A stretch of 64,000 nucleotides of DNA. Origin: Myotis daubentonii. Lineage: Eukaryota; Chordata; Mammalia; Chiroptera; Vespertilionidae. A program made the translations under genes and the position numbers. The notes beneath the pieces are model-generated. The model was given only the letters and a program-made list of their open reading frames with translations. It had not been told where the DNA came from and did no database searches. The DNA lies in contig NC_081861.1 of assembly GCF_963259705.1 (NCBI RefSeq), forward strand, positions 107,972,102 to 108,036,101, in the 5' to 3' direction. Of this stretch, positions 55,358-64,000 are shown piece by piece (the first letter of the stretch is position 1; each line of letters opens with the position of its first letter).

Positions 55358-56040
55358 TTCTAGAGGTTTGGAGTAAAAGGTTCTATAAATGTCAATTAAA
55401 TCCATTGGATCCAGTGTTTCTTTTAGAGTCACTCTTTCCTTGTTAAGTTTTAGTCTTAAAGATTTATCCAGTGAAGTTAGTGCAAAGTTAATGTTTCCTT
55501 CTAAGATTCTATTGTGGTTGATATCTTCCTTAAAGTCCTCTAGAATCTTTTATATATTTAGGTGCCCTTATATTGGGTGCATACATGTTTACCAGGGTTA
55601 TATCCTCTTGTTGGATCAATCCCTTTAGTATTATATAGTGACCTTTGTTGTCTCTTGATAAGGCCTTAATTTTGAAGTCTATTTTGCCAGATATGAGTAT
55701 TGCTATTCCAGTTTTTTTTCTTTTCCATTTGCATGGAAAAATTTTTTCCATCCCTTCACTCTCATCCTGTGTGTGTCTTTTGTTCTGAGGTGGGTCTCTT
55801 ATAGAGAGTTTATAGTTGGGTCATGTTTTTGTATCCATTCAGCTAACTTATGTATTTTCATTGGAGCATTTAATCTATTTACATTTAAGGTTATTATTGA
55901 TAGGTACTTATTTATTGCCATTTTAATTCTGTATGCCTAGTTTTCTGTCTCTATTACTTCTTCTGATTATAGCAGTCTCTTTAGCATTTCTTGTAACACA
56001 GGCTTGGTGGTGATGTACTACTTGAGCCTTTTTTTTCAGA

Positions 56041-58193
56041 TTAACTTTTTTTTAAAATTAAATCTTTATTGTTCAGATTATTGCAATTGTTACTCTTTTT
56101 CCCCCCCATAACTCCCCTCCTTCCAGTTCCCACCCCACCCTCCGCCCTCACTCCCCACCCACTGTCCTCATCCATAGGTGCACGATTTTTGTCCAGTCTC
56201 TTCCCGTATCCCCCTCACCCCTTTCCCCCCCAAGAATAGTCAGTCCATTCCCTTTCTATATCCCTGTTCTATTATAATCAACAGTTCATTCTGCTCATCA
56301 GATTATTCATTCACTTGATTCTTAGATTCACTTGTTGATAGATGCATATTTGTTGTTCATAATTTGTATCTTTACCTTTTTATTCTTCTTCCTCTTCTTA
56401 AAGGATACCTTTCAGCATTTCATATAATCCTGGTTTGGTGGTGATGAACTCCTTTAGCTTTTCCTTATTTGTGAAGCTCTTTATCTGACCTTCAATTCTG
56501 AATGATAGCTTTGCTGGATAAAGTAATCTTGGTTGTAGGTTCTTGGCATTCATCACTTTGAATATTTCTTGCCACTCCCTTCTGGCCTGCAAAGTTTCTG
56601 TTGAGAAATCCGCTGGCAGTCATATGGGTATTCCCTTGTAGGTAACTGACTTTCTTTCTCTTGCTGCTTTTAAGATTATCTCTTTGTCTTTTGCTCTTGG
56701 CATTTTAATTATGATGTGTCTTGGTGTGGTCCTCTTTGGATTCCTTTTGTTTGGGGTTCTCTGCGCTTCCTGGACTTGTAAGTCTATTTCTTTGACCAGG
56801 TGGGGGAAGTTTTCTGTCATTATTTCTTCAAATAGGTTTTCAATATCTTGCTCTCTCTCATCTTCTTCTGGCACCCCTATAATTCTGATGTTGGTACGCT
56901 TGAAGCTGTCCCAGAGGCTCCTTACACTATCTTCAAATTTTCGGATTCTTTTTTCATTTTGCTTTTCCGGTTGGGTGTTTTTTGCTTCTTTGCATTTCAA
57001 ATCTTTGACTTGATTCTTGCGCTCCTCTGGTCTGCTGTTGGAGTCTGTATAATATTCTTTATTTCAGTCGGTGTATGCTTAGTTTCTAGTTGGTTCTTTA
57101 TCACAACCTCGAGGGTCTCATTAGATTTCTTGTAGGTCTCATTAAGTTTATCGGCAGTTTCTAGAAAATTCTTGAAAAACCTTAAAAGTGTGGTTTTGAA
57201 CTCTATATCCAGTAGTTTGCTTTCCTCCATATCTGTCTTTTGTGTCCTTTTTCTTTGTCTCTGCATTTTTTAGGCTTCCCTGTGTTGATAAAGTGTTTTT
57301 CTGTGCTGAGTGTCCTCTAGGGCCCAGTAGTTCAACCTCCCCAATTACCTGAGGAGGACACTCTTGGTACACCCCCTTGTGGTCTTTGTGCATGGTCTTG
57401 TTGTAGTTAAGCCTTGATTGTTGTAGGTATCACTGGGAGGAATTGACCTCCAGGCCAATTGGCTGTGAGAATCAGCTGTGTCTGCAATTGGAGAACTTCT
57501 GTGCTGGATACACCCCTCCGGAGCAAGACTTGCTTCAATGGGGCTTTGGTGCTCACTGAGTCTGCCCCCTGAGTGTGTCCTTTATGTTTCCATGGAGCTG
57601 CAAACTGAATGGTCCCACTCTGACTTCTGGGTTTCCTGGCTCCTGGATCTCTAGGGAGGTGCTAATCTAGCCTCTGCCTTAGGCTATCCAGCAAAAGCCT
57701 CCCTGCAGGGCATGGGCAGGGCAGGTCCCACGGGATCAACAGGGTGGGGCTAGCAGTTATGGCTGCCCTCAGAGGCTCCGCTTCTCAATGTCCCAGTAAT
57801 TGCTGCAAGCCCCTCCGAGAGAAAGCTGCCCTCGAGTTCTGACCAATGCCAGACAGTCCCGCTTCTCCCATATGAGTCCGGGTCCCCAGAGACTCTCCTG
57901 GAACTGGAGCTCAGAGCCTGAGACTCCCTTCTGATTGAAAACGACAACTGCGCCCTCAGCCACCAGCCTGTTCCATGTGTGCCTCTGTGCCTCAGTATTT
58001 TACTTCCGCACTGTGCCTCCTCTGAGTCTCAGTATGCTTTTCTCTTTCCTTCTAGTTGTAGAATTTCCACTCAGCCAGCCTTCCTGTGGTTCTGGATGAT
58101 GTCCTTTCCGTCTTTTAGTTGTATTTTTGAAGTGGTTGTTCGAGGCAGCAAACTCCAGTGTTTACCTATGCCGCCATCTTGGTTTCTCTCCTC
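56041..58193 (-). mobile_element. HAL1 (half-L1), full-length, antisense
   Basis: Read on the minus strand: 5' end GAGGAGAGAAACCAAGATGG at 58,193, a 5' UTR of about 0.9 kb, ORF1 (57,266-56,398), then a 3' UTR with an AAGAAGAGGAAGAAGAATAA tract and an AATAAAGATTTAATTTT tail at 56,041. It has no ORF2 at all, which is how HAL1 differs from L1. The left flank is L1 sequence and the right flank unrelated; I see no matching duplications, so a target deletion is likely. Confidence 0.87.
56398..57266 (-). CDS. HAL1 ORF1p, nearly intact (one frameshift, one stop)
   Basis: The reading frame starts at the ATG at 57,266 (MQRQRKRTQKTDMEESK) and would span about 289 codons, a normal ORF1p size. Residues 1-90 are a charged, coiled-coil-type segment (LLRFFKNFLETADKLNET). 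The RNA-recognition domain follows (NIRIIGVPEEDEREQDIENL, FEEIMTENFPHLVKEID), then the C-terminal domain (VTYKGIPI, then ETLQARREWQEIFKVM, NLQPRLLYPAKLSFR). One frameshift lies near 57,010-57,060, and an in-frame TGA near 56,617 sits where L1 ORF1p has IRL, consistent with CGA to TGA decay. ORF1p binds RNA and needs L1 ORF2p in trans. It is probably a pseudogene but only two changes from open. Confidence 0.75.
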
Positions 58194-58478
58194 ACCATAT
58201 ACTTCTTTATGCTCCTGTCATTAAATCATATGACACACTCATTAATCTTACCACATTATTATTTGATTGTGACTCTTTTGCAGATGAATTAATTTTATAA
58301 GATAAATAAAATCATTTGCAAATACAGGAAATTATTCATCACTAGAATTTAAAGAAGGAGATTATAGGGAGAAATAATGCTAGTGTTACTACTGTGGAAA
58401 TTGCATGTCCAAGAATTAACTTCTGATTTCTTTTGATTCCTTTAAATTTTCACTTCCACTGTTCTTAAATCCATCATT
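58194..58478. other. No gene recognised
   Basis: Unassigned AT-rich sequence. The right edge TTAAATCCATCATT is the left target duplication of the adjacent Ves SINE. Confidence 0.35.
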
Positions 58479-58733
58479 ATGTTTGTTCATTTGTTAATCC
58501 TCACCTGAAGATATTTTTCCATTGATATTTAGAGTGAGAGTCAAAGAGAGAGGGAGAGACAGAGAGAGAGAGAATCATTGATATGAGAGAGACACATCAA
58601 ATGGTTGCCTCCTGCACATGCCTTGACAGGGGCTAGAGCCTGCAACCAAAGTATGTGCCCTTGACTGGAATCAAACTTGGTACCATTCAGTCTGCAGGCC
58701 GATGTTCTATCCACTTAGCCAAACTGGCTAGGG
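58479..58733 (-). mobile_element. Ves SINE, antisense, with target duplication and extra 3' sequence
   Basis: The minus-strand head CTAGCCAGTTTGGCTAAG, GGATAGAACATCGGCCTGCA and TTTGATTCCAGTCAAGGGC and the AGGAGGCAACCATTTGATG body mark a Ves SINE at about 58,511-58,733. TTAAATCCATCATT occurs at about 58,465-58,478 and again from 58,734. About 32 bp between the left duplication and the SINE body (58,479-58,510) are not typical tail and may be transduced or added sequence. Confidence 0.85.
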
Positions 58734-58749
58734 TTTAAATCCATCATTT

Positions 58750-59394
58750 TGATTTCTGAAATGTTTAATATTTCAATTATTTTTCACTCTTAATTCTTTA
58801 GACAGTTGCTCCTTCTAGTGTCCATTCATCATCAACTATAAGATCTTTATTGAGTCTCTCAGTTTTTTCTTGCTTGCTTTTGAGACTCTTTTGTTATTTT
58901 AATAGATTTACTTCATATAGTTTTGGTGTCTGACTTTTTACTTTGGTGACTTCCCCCTACTCAATATTTTCCTCCCTTGTAAGCATAGTAGATTTTGCTT
59001 TACAATGGTTTACAGAATCACATTTGTTTAATGTGTTTATGTGATTAGATGACATTAGCTTTATTTTATCTTAATTGCAAATAAAACTGAGAGATGATGC
59101 CACTAAATACCAAAAAAATTGCTCTCATCTTGAGAACATTCTAGTTTAGAATCTATTTTTGTTTAGATAATTGCCAATGACAAATTATTTGTCTTACCCA
59201 GTGAGAAATAAGACAGGACAGAATGACAACTAGGGTGTTCATATAAAAAAAAATCAGACTATATCTTTGAAGTAAAGAAAGCAAAGAAACCTAAGAGACA
59301 GGGAACAATAGCAAGATATCATTAGGCCTCCTTTTGTAGATATAATACTTAAATTCAGATAAATTAAATACAATTTACTGATTGGGTTGCTGAA
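58750..59394. other. No gene recognised
   Basis: Unassigned AT-rich DNA without coding signal. Confidence 0.35.
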
Positions 59395-60810
59395 CCAGCA
59401 TCAATAATTTTGAGCAAATCATAAAAATCTGTAAAAATGCCAAAGGACTGGAGTTAGATTCTGGGAAATATCAACCAATAAATTTAATCTTGATCCTTTA
59501 AAAGATACAATAATATAATATTATCGATGATTTATTCATGCTCAGAAGAGATCTAGAAGACAGCAAAGGCCTATTGGTAACAAGTCACATCAAATGAGTC
59601 TCATATCCTTTCTTGATGAGGTAGAAAAGGGAATGTCCCAGATATAGTATATCTTATTCTCAACAAGTCATTTTACAAAGTTTCTCATAATGTCCTAGTC
59701 AATAAGATAAAATGAAAGCTGAATAGTAGTTATGTGTATTTTAAAAGTGAACTCATGCAGTGTTGATTTGGGTTATTCTTGAAAGACTTACTAAATGTGC
59801 TACAGAGCTCTGTTTATGACATATTCTCTTTAGCTTTTTTTATTATTATTATTTGGATAAAGATGCAGAGGCAAATTTATCATGCATAGAAAAGAAACAA
59901 AGCTGGCAAAGGTAGTTAACATTCTCAATGATAAATTAATATTACAAAAGACATTAAATGTTTACCTAGATCAAAATATAATTTTATAAAAATGCTAGAA
60001 AAAAATGCATCCCATCCAGAAAAAAAATGAAGAGGAAAAAAACAGTATGAAACTGATAAGAAATGTAATACGTACACATATAAAGTTCTACGTTTAGTTT
60101 AGAAAATCAGAGAATTTACAGCAATTAATCAGGAAAAGATTTATAATTTTATTGATCACAAGAATCCTTTAAATTAACTAATGCAACAAAATAAAACACA
60201 ACAAAAACAGTGAATAGGGGGCATTAGTAAAAGCCTAGCATCTAGATCTGTAAAATCAGGGTAATAATAATAATAATGATAATAATAATAATACTTTCTC
60301 ATAGGATTATTGCAAGTATTAAATGAGAAAAATCCATGTGAAATGCTTAACACTAGGTTAAATATAAACACTTGATACACTAGTTATTATTATTGTTAAC
60401 AAAAATATGCAAGTCTTACTTTACTTGTGTCAAATCTGAAGTCTGGAAAAGTATGTCCATATGGAGTATACTACAGAAGGTAGAAATATTGGAGCCAATA
60501 TGACTGGAGACAACTCAGAGTGGGGAAGCTGAGATAATAGTAGTATTCCAAAATATTAAGGGATAGTAAAGAAGAATTAGATTTACTCGTCATGACTCCA
60601 AGCATTACCAAGAGGAGTCATAAAAAGGTGAAAGCCACAAGGAGATTCATTTTAGTTCTCTTAGGCCAAACTTTCTAATAATTAGAATTATTCAAAGTTG
60701 AAATGGATTACTCAGGTGTTGGTGAGTTTCTTGTCACTTGAAGTGTTCGGGCAGAGGCTGGAAGACCACCTGGCAGGAAACTCTGTAGAAGGGTTCTTGC
60801 ACTAGGTGTA
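59395..60810 (+). repeat. CR1/L3-type ancient LINE fossil
   Basis: GATATAGTATATCTTATTCTC, CATTTTACAAAGTTTCTCAT and AATGTCCTAGTCAATAAGAT follow CR1/L3 reverse-transcriptase sequence (protein pattern D-I-V-Y-L-x-F-x-K-A-F-D-x-V-S-H). Further on, CTTTCTAATAATTAGAATTA, GGATTACTCAGGTGTTGGTG and GCAGAGGCTGGAAGACCACC match the 3' region. A MIR (60,238-60,400) is inserted. Decay is extreme and no frame survives. CR1/L3 predates placental mammals. Confidence 0.65.
60238..60400 (+). repeat. MIR SINE 3' part with (TAA)n
   Basis: CTGTAAAATCAGGGTAATAA, CATAGGATTATTGCAAGTAT, TAAATGAGAAAAATCCATG and AAATGCTTAACACTAGG match the MIR 3' half. The MIR AATAATAGT block has expanded into about twelve TAA or TGA units. 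Confidence 0.75.
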
Positions 60811-60954
60811 TTTATGCATTCATTCATTTATTAAGTCCATCATGAAACAAGTAATTGAAGGATCCATACTATGGGCCATCACTCTGATAAACTCTAGTGA
60901 ACGTCCAAGGTTTGTTCCAAATCAATGATTACATGATTTTGAAGAAGCAAGTTA

Positions 60955-61062
60955 TCTTAGTTTGATGTAGTCTCATTTGTTTATTTTTCTTTTGTTTCCC
61001 TTGCCCAATGAGATATATCAGAAAAAATATTGCTACAAGAAATATCAGAGATTGTACTACTT
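60955..61062 (-). mobile_element. Short old L1 ORF2 fragment, antisense
   Basis: TTTGATGTAGTCTCATTTG, TTGTTTCCCTTGCCCAATGA and AATATTGCTACAAGAAATAT align with the L1 segments at 6,440-6,560 and 11,645. About 110 bp remain, broken off by the adjacent DNA transposon. Confidence 0.75.
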
Positions 61063-61063
61063 A

Positions 61064-62043
61064 CCATATTTTTCCATGTATAAGATGCTATTTTTTTTTC
61101 TAAAATTGTTAGACTGAAAATCGAGGGGTGTCTTATACACGAAAGTCAGCCGAGGAGGGAGCCATGCAGGTGCATAGTTATCCATACCTTGTCAAACAGG
61201 CTTCCTCCAATCACTAGCCTTATGGTTACTGACATCAGATGATACTGTAATTGGAGGTGGAGGTGGAGAGTGCACAGATGCAACAGGGACCAGAGCATTC
61301 AGAGCCCATAAAGATGTCAAAAAAATAAAAAGATAAATACTGGTAAGTGATTGTCTTACTCTGCAAAATTCAAACTGAATGTAACCAGCTATGCAAAAGA
61401 GCATGGAAAGAGAGCTGCAAAGAGGCAATTTGGACCTCCTCCCACTGAGCAAATAATCATACAGTAGAGAAAACAGGAAGAACAACTCCTTAAGATGTCA
61501 AAAAAAGAAGTAAGCCTTAAGAGGAAAACCAGCAAAATGAGCAAACTTGGAGCAGAGGCTTAAGACTTGGATTATGGAGCAGAGCCAGAGTGACTTATGT
61601 GTGTCAACCAAGCTTATTCAATGTCAGGCAAGAATGTTTGAAAGTGAAATGAACATTTGTTGATTTTACAGGAAAGGCAAAAAGGTGCTTCAATTTCATG
61701 AGGAGAGAAGGGTTGACCATGAGAACACAGACAAAGTCAGCTCAGAAAATGCCACCAGTTTATGAGATGATCTCACATATAGAGACAGCAACTCAGAAGA
61801 CAGCAGTGATACAACAAAAGTTGAAGAAATTGATATGTCTGGAACTAATAGTGATGAAGAAGAGAGCAGTGATGCAACAGAGGCTGAATAAAGTGATGTG
61901 CTGCATAATATCATAGTATTGGCATGTAAACATTACCTGTGGTAATTACTAAATAAAAATGTGTTCTGTTTTATGTTTAAAACATTGATTTCTTAATTTT
62001 TGATTGGAAAAGTGAGGGCCGTCTTATACATGGAAAAATATGG
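61064..62043 (+). mobile_element. Pogo/Tc2-type DNA transposon, internal-deletion derivative
   Basis: CCATATTTTTCCATGTATAA and its complement at the right (TTATACATGGAAAAATATGG) are matching inverted termini, flanked by TA (61,062-61,063 and 62,044-62,045). A second inverted block, GGGTGTCTTATACACG near 61,126, repeats the end motif. The 980-bp interior contains the two extremities of a transposase gene but not its catalytic centre. I cannot fix the subfamily; Tc2/Kanga or a related pogo group fits best. Confidence 0.8.
61366..61891 (+). pseudogene. Transposase remnant: N-terminal helix-turn-helix and acidic C-terminus
   Basis: Reading from 61,366, KFKLNVTSYAKEHGKRAAKR and QFGPPPTEQIIIQ, a stop (TAG where TGG is expected), then RKQEEQL, resemble the N-terminal DNA-binding helix-turn-helix (Brinker/CENP-B-like) of pogo-superfamily transposases. 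At 61,789-61,891 NSEDSSDTTKVEEIDMSGTN and SDEEESSDATEAE then a stop look like the acidic transposase tail. Only about 290 bp lie between them, far too little for the DDE catalytic domain, so this copy could only be moved in trans. The ORFs on other frames here are shadows. Confidence 0.65.
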
Positions 62044-62157
62044 TAATCTTTCTACCTCTAAATCTATCCTATATAACACTCTCACATCAATTTTTCTAAA
62101 ACAATATTTTATATGGGACACTCTCCTGCTCAAAGGAGAGTGTTCCATGAACTAGGG

Positions 62158-62623
62158 CAGTGGTCGGCAAACCGAAGCTCCCGAGCCACATGCGGCTCTT
62201 TGGCCCCTTGAGTGTGACTCTTCCACAAAATACCACGTGTGGGCATGTATGTACAGTGAAATTGAAACTTCGTGGCCCATGTGCAGAAGTTGGTTTTCAG
62301 GCTGGGCATGTCTATTTTGAAGAAGTGGCATTAGAAGAAGTGGAGGGTGGACATGTAGAGAGGATGAATGAAAGTAGATAGACGAAACAAGTATACAAAA
62401 CGAGTGTGGATGGGAGAGTTGGAAGGGGTCGACCTCAGCGAATGTACCTCAATCAGATTGAGGACATTTTTAGCAAAGGCCAGCTTAGGAGTACCCTAAT
62501 TAAGTTAATAACAATGTACCTACCTATATAGTTTAAGTTTAAAAAATTTGGCTCTCAAAAGAAATTTCAACCATTGTACTGTTGATATTTGGCTCTGTTG
62601 ACTAATGAGTTTGCCGACCACTG
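62158..62623 (+). mobile_element. Non-autonomous hAT (TGGTCGGCAAAC family), long form
   Basis: CAGTGGTCGGCAAACCGAAG and GTTTGCCGACCACTG are the termini. AACTAGGG flanks exactly (62,150-62,157 and 62,624-62,631). The outer parts match the copy at 31,166, but from about 62,226 to 62,480 there are some 255 bp missing from that copy, including GGACATGTAGAGAGGATG and AGATTGAGGACATTTTTAGC. This may be residual autonomous sequence or captured DNA. Confidence 0.92.
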
Positions 62624-62719
62624 AACTAGGGGATAAAATAAGAACCACTCTAGCATTTAGAGCCATCTAGAATTTGGCTTCAATCTATATTCCCTTATCT
62701 CTCCTTCTTCCCTAATAAT

Positions 62720-62925
62720 AATAATAACACAGGTACTTGTTTAGTGCTTACTGTTGTTCAGAGACACATATGTACACACTCACACCCCCCACACACACTT
62801 ATTTATTTACTTACTTATTTGTTTTCCTAACAGCCTTATAAGGTAGGTAACATAATAATCCCTTTTACTTGTAGTTAAGAAGCTCAAGATCACATAGTGA
62901 GAAAGTAGTAGAACTATGCCTTGAA
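62720..62925 (-). repeat. MIR SINE, antisense
   Basis: AGCCTTATAAGGTAGGTAAC, ATAATCCCTTTTACTTGTAG, AAGCTCAAGATCACATAGTG and AGTAGAACTATGCCTTGAAC follow the reverse complement of MIR. A short ACACACCCCC/TTTA-rich run interrupts it near 62,785-62,820. Confidence 0.75.
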
Positions 62926-62934
62926 CTTTCCACT

Positions 62935-63350
62935 CTTATCGGATATTTCTATTCCTAGTTCCCTGAACACAGCACATGCATCCCTGCCTTGGCATCATCG
63001 TTTATTCCATGTATTTTGTCGAAAGAAGCTATTTCTTTACTCTATTGGACAAAATTCTGTCAGTCTTTTGGGACCAAATTCAAGCTTTCTGAGACTATCA
63101 AGCCCAGGCTACTTCTTCCTTCTTCACAGTCTTTCTTCATTTATAGTCCCATAGCACTTGACTTTATCACCCACTTGGCAGTTAATGTAGGATACCCTTA
63201 TTTTTATATATTTACATTTATTTTTATTAATTCTGTTACCTTCACTAGATTGGAAGCTGCTTGAGGGCCAAAACCATGTCATAAACTCTGTTTGACTTAC
63301 ACTTACCTAGTGCCTGAGAATTTTAGATCCTGAGTAAATGTTTATTGATA
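62935..63350 (+). repeat. L2 LINE 3' end
   Basis: AAGCTTTCTGAGACTATCAA, CCATAGCACTTGACTTTATC, GATTGGAAGCTGCTTGAGGG, CCATGTCATAAACTCTG and GAGTAAATGTTTATTGATAA match the L2 3' UTR. The overlapping short plus-strand frames are shadows of this repeat. Confidence 0.72.
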
Positions 63351-63604
63351 AAAATTAATATTCATCACTATATACTAAACATCAAATATATGTTGTTCTA
63401 AGTTCTGAGGAAATAAAGATATAAAGAGAATTAGAATGTTGCTTCCTCCTTACCCTCAGGATCTCACAATCTGAAGGGGGAAAAAGACTTGTAAATGAAA
63501 TATTACAGCGATGCGATTAGTGCTATATATGAATTGGATGTGTTCATCTTTGCCAAGGGAGATCTGATAAGGTGTCATCTGGTTATTAATTTAGGTCTAA
63601 TCAT
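63351..63604. other. No gene; trace of an ancient repeat
   Basis: GTTGTTCTAAGTTCTGAGG and CTTACCCTCAGGATCTCACAAT recall a common ancient-repeat phrase, too diverged to name. Confidence 0.3.
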
Positions 63605-63817
63605 ATATATATATATATAAATTTTTATTATTTCAGAGAGGAAGGGAGACGGAGAGAGATGGAATCATCAATAATGAGAGAGAATCATCTATTAACTGCC
63701 TCCTGCATGCCCTCTACTGGGGATTGAGCCCATAACCAGGGCATGTGCCCTGACCTGGAATTGAACCATGACCTCCTGGTTCATAGGTTCATCCACTGAG
63801 CAACACTGGCCAGACAA
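63605..63817 (-). mobile_element. Ves SINE, antisense
   Basis: On the minus strand the head TCTGGCCAGTGTTGCTCAG, GTTCAATTCCAGGTCAGGGC and the AGGAGGCAGTTAATAGATG body identify a diverged Ves with the TGGCCAGTGT-type head also seen at 8,881. A (TA)n run and T-rich tail lie at its left. Confidence 0.85.
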
Positions 63818-64000
63818 GTCTAGTCTTGAATCAAAATTTTATCAGGTAAACAAGACATTTCCAGTAAAGAAAAACATTGCATAAAAGTGTTAGGCCCCTC
63901 AAAATTATTGTACTCTTGAATTGAAAATCATTGAACATGGCTGGAGAAAAGTATGTGTAGAGGGAGATAGGGAGATGATCCTAGAAATGTAAATAGGGGC
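63818..64000. other. No gene recognised at the right edge
   Basis: Nothing recognisable is present in the last bases of the window. Confidence 0.35.

Larger units (their letters stand above)
51656..55751 (-). pseudogene. L1 ORF2p remnant, most domains traceable
   Basis: Minus-strand pieces in order of the protein: 55,530-55,751 (KTGIAILISGKIDFKIKALS, endonuclease), 54,801-54,992 (IDIISSILSDHSGIKLEI, endonuclease end with SDH), 53,816-54,010 and 53,598-53,819 ([20 protein letters not shown] and [16 protein letters not shown], reverse transcriptase), 52,918-53,121 and 51,656-52,068 (C-terminal region, with [17 protein letters not shown]). Many frames and stops are involved. The SDH of the endonuclease is intact, showing relatively modest decay. 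Confidence 0.85.
51197..56040 (-). mobile_element. Antisense L1, ORF2 to 3' end, 5' end lost at a HAL1
   Basis: The T-tail and 3' UTR are at 51,197-51,600. ORF2 then runs in reverse from its C-terminus near 51,600 through RT (53,598-54,010) to endonuclease (about 54,800-55,880) and ends in the ORF1/ORF2 junction near 56,040. A mariner-like MITE (52,664) and a SPIN (55,047) are inserted. ORF1 and 5' UTR are absent because HAL1 sequence starts directly. Confidence 0.85.

Overview
This window reads as intergenic or intronic DNA from a vesper bat (family Vespertilionidae, such as Myotis or a relative). That identification is an inference from repeat content. Eight tRNA-derived Ves SINEs carry recognisable A/B-box-like heads. 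Several HeliBat-type rolling-circle transposons are present. Young non-autonomous hAT DNA transposons, including three copies of the horizontally transferred SPIN (SPACE INVADERS) family, lie in target sites with perfect 8-bp duplications. This combination is known from vesper bats and from no other mammalian group I know of. I found no host protein-coding exon, rRNA or functional tRNA gene. Every longer reading frame I examined is a transposon remnant, a simple-repeat artefact or chance.

Layout. 0-13 kb: ancient MIR, MER5A and L1 fossils, an antisense L1 split by a sense L1, three Ves SINEs and a twin-primed L1. 13-21 kb: an old sense L1 that acted as a landing pad, holding an endogenous retroviral element whose two LTRs point in opposite directions, a SPIN copy itself split by a younger L1, a solo LTR and a foldback hAT. 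21-31 kb: microsatellites, a decayed HAL1 (an L1 relative with ORF1 only), more Ves SINEs and a block of three overlapping Helitrons with GC-rich internal arrays. 30-38 kb: a MaLR LTR split by a hAT, and a Tigger transposon split by an L1 tail, a solo LTR and a mariner MITE.

38.5-58.2 kb is a 20-kb nest of L1 and HAL1 insertions. Two L1 5' halves meet tail to tail near 46,255. Into them have gone two LTRs, two SPINs, one other hAT, one Helitron, one mariner-like MITE, three further L1 copies and two HAL1 copies. One HAL1 insertion (42,155-43,424) starts with retroviral LTR sequence inside its own target-site duplication, so LTR and HAL1 were inserted as one chimeric cDNA. The other (56,041-58,193) keeps an ORF1 with only one frameshift and one stop. 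58-64 kb: a CR1/L3 fossil, a pogo/Tc2-type transposon that keeps the head and tail of its transposase, a second copy of the hAT seen at 31 kb with about 255 bp of extra internal sequence, and MIR, L2 and Ves elements.

The elements work together mainly in the sense that L1 machinery supplied the L1, HAL1 and Ves insertions, and hAT, mariner and Helitron transposases acting in trans mobilised the short DNA elements. The strongest observations are the LTR-HAL1 chimera, the inverted-LTR retroviral element with a 6-bp target duplication, the shared nnnTAnnn target signature of seven hAT insertions, and the head-to-head Helitron ends. All family names are from memory of consensus sequences. I could not run a repeat-library search.
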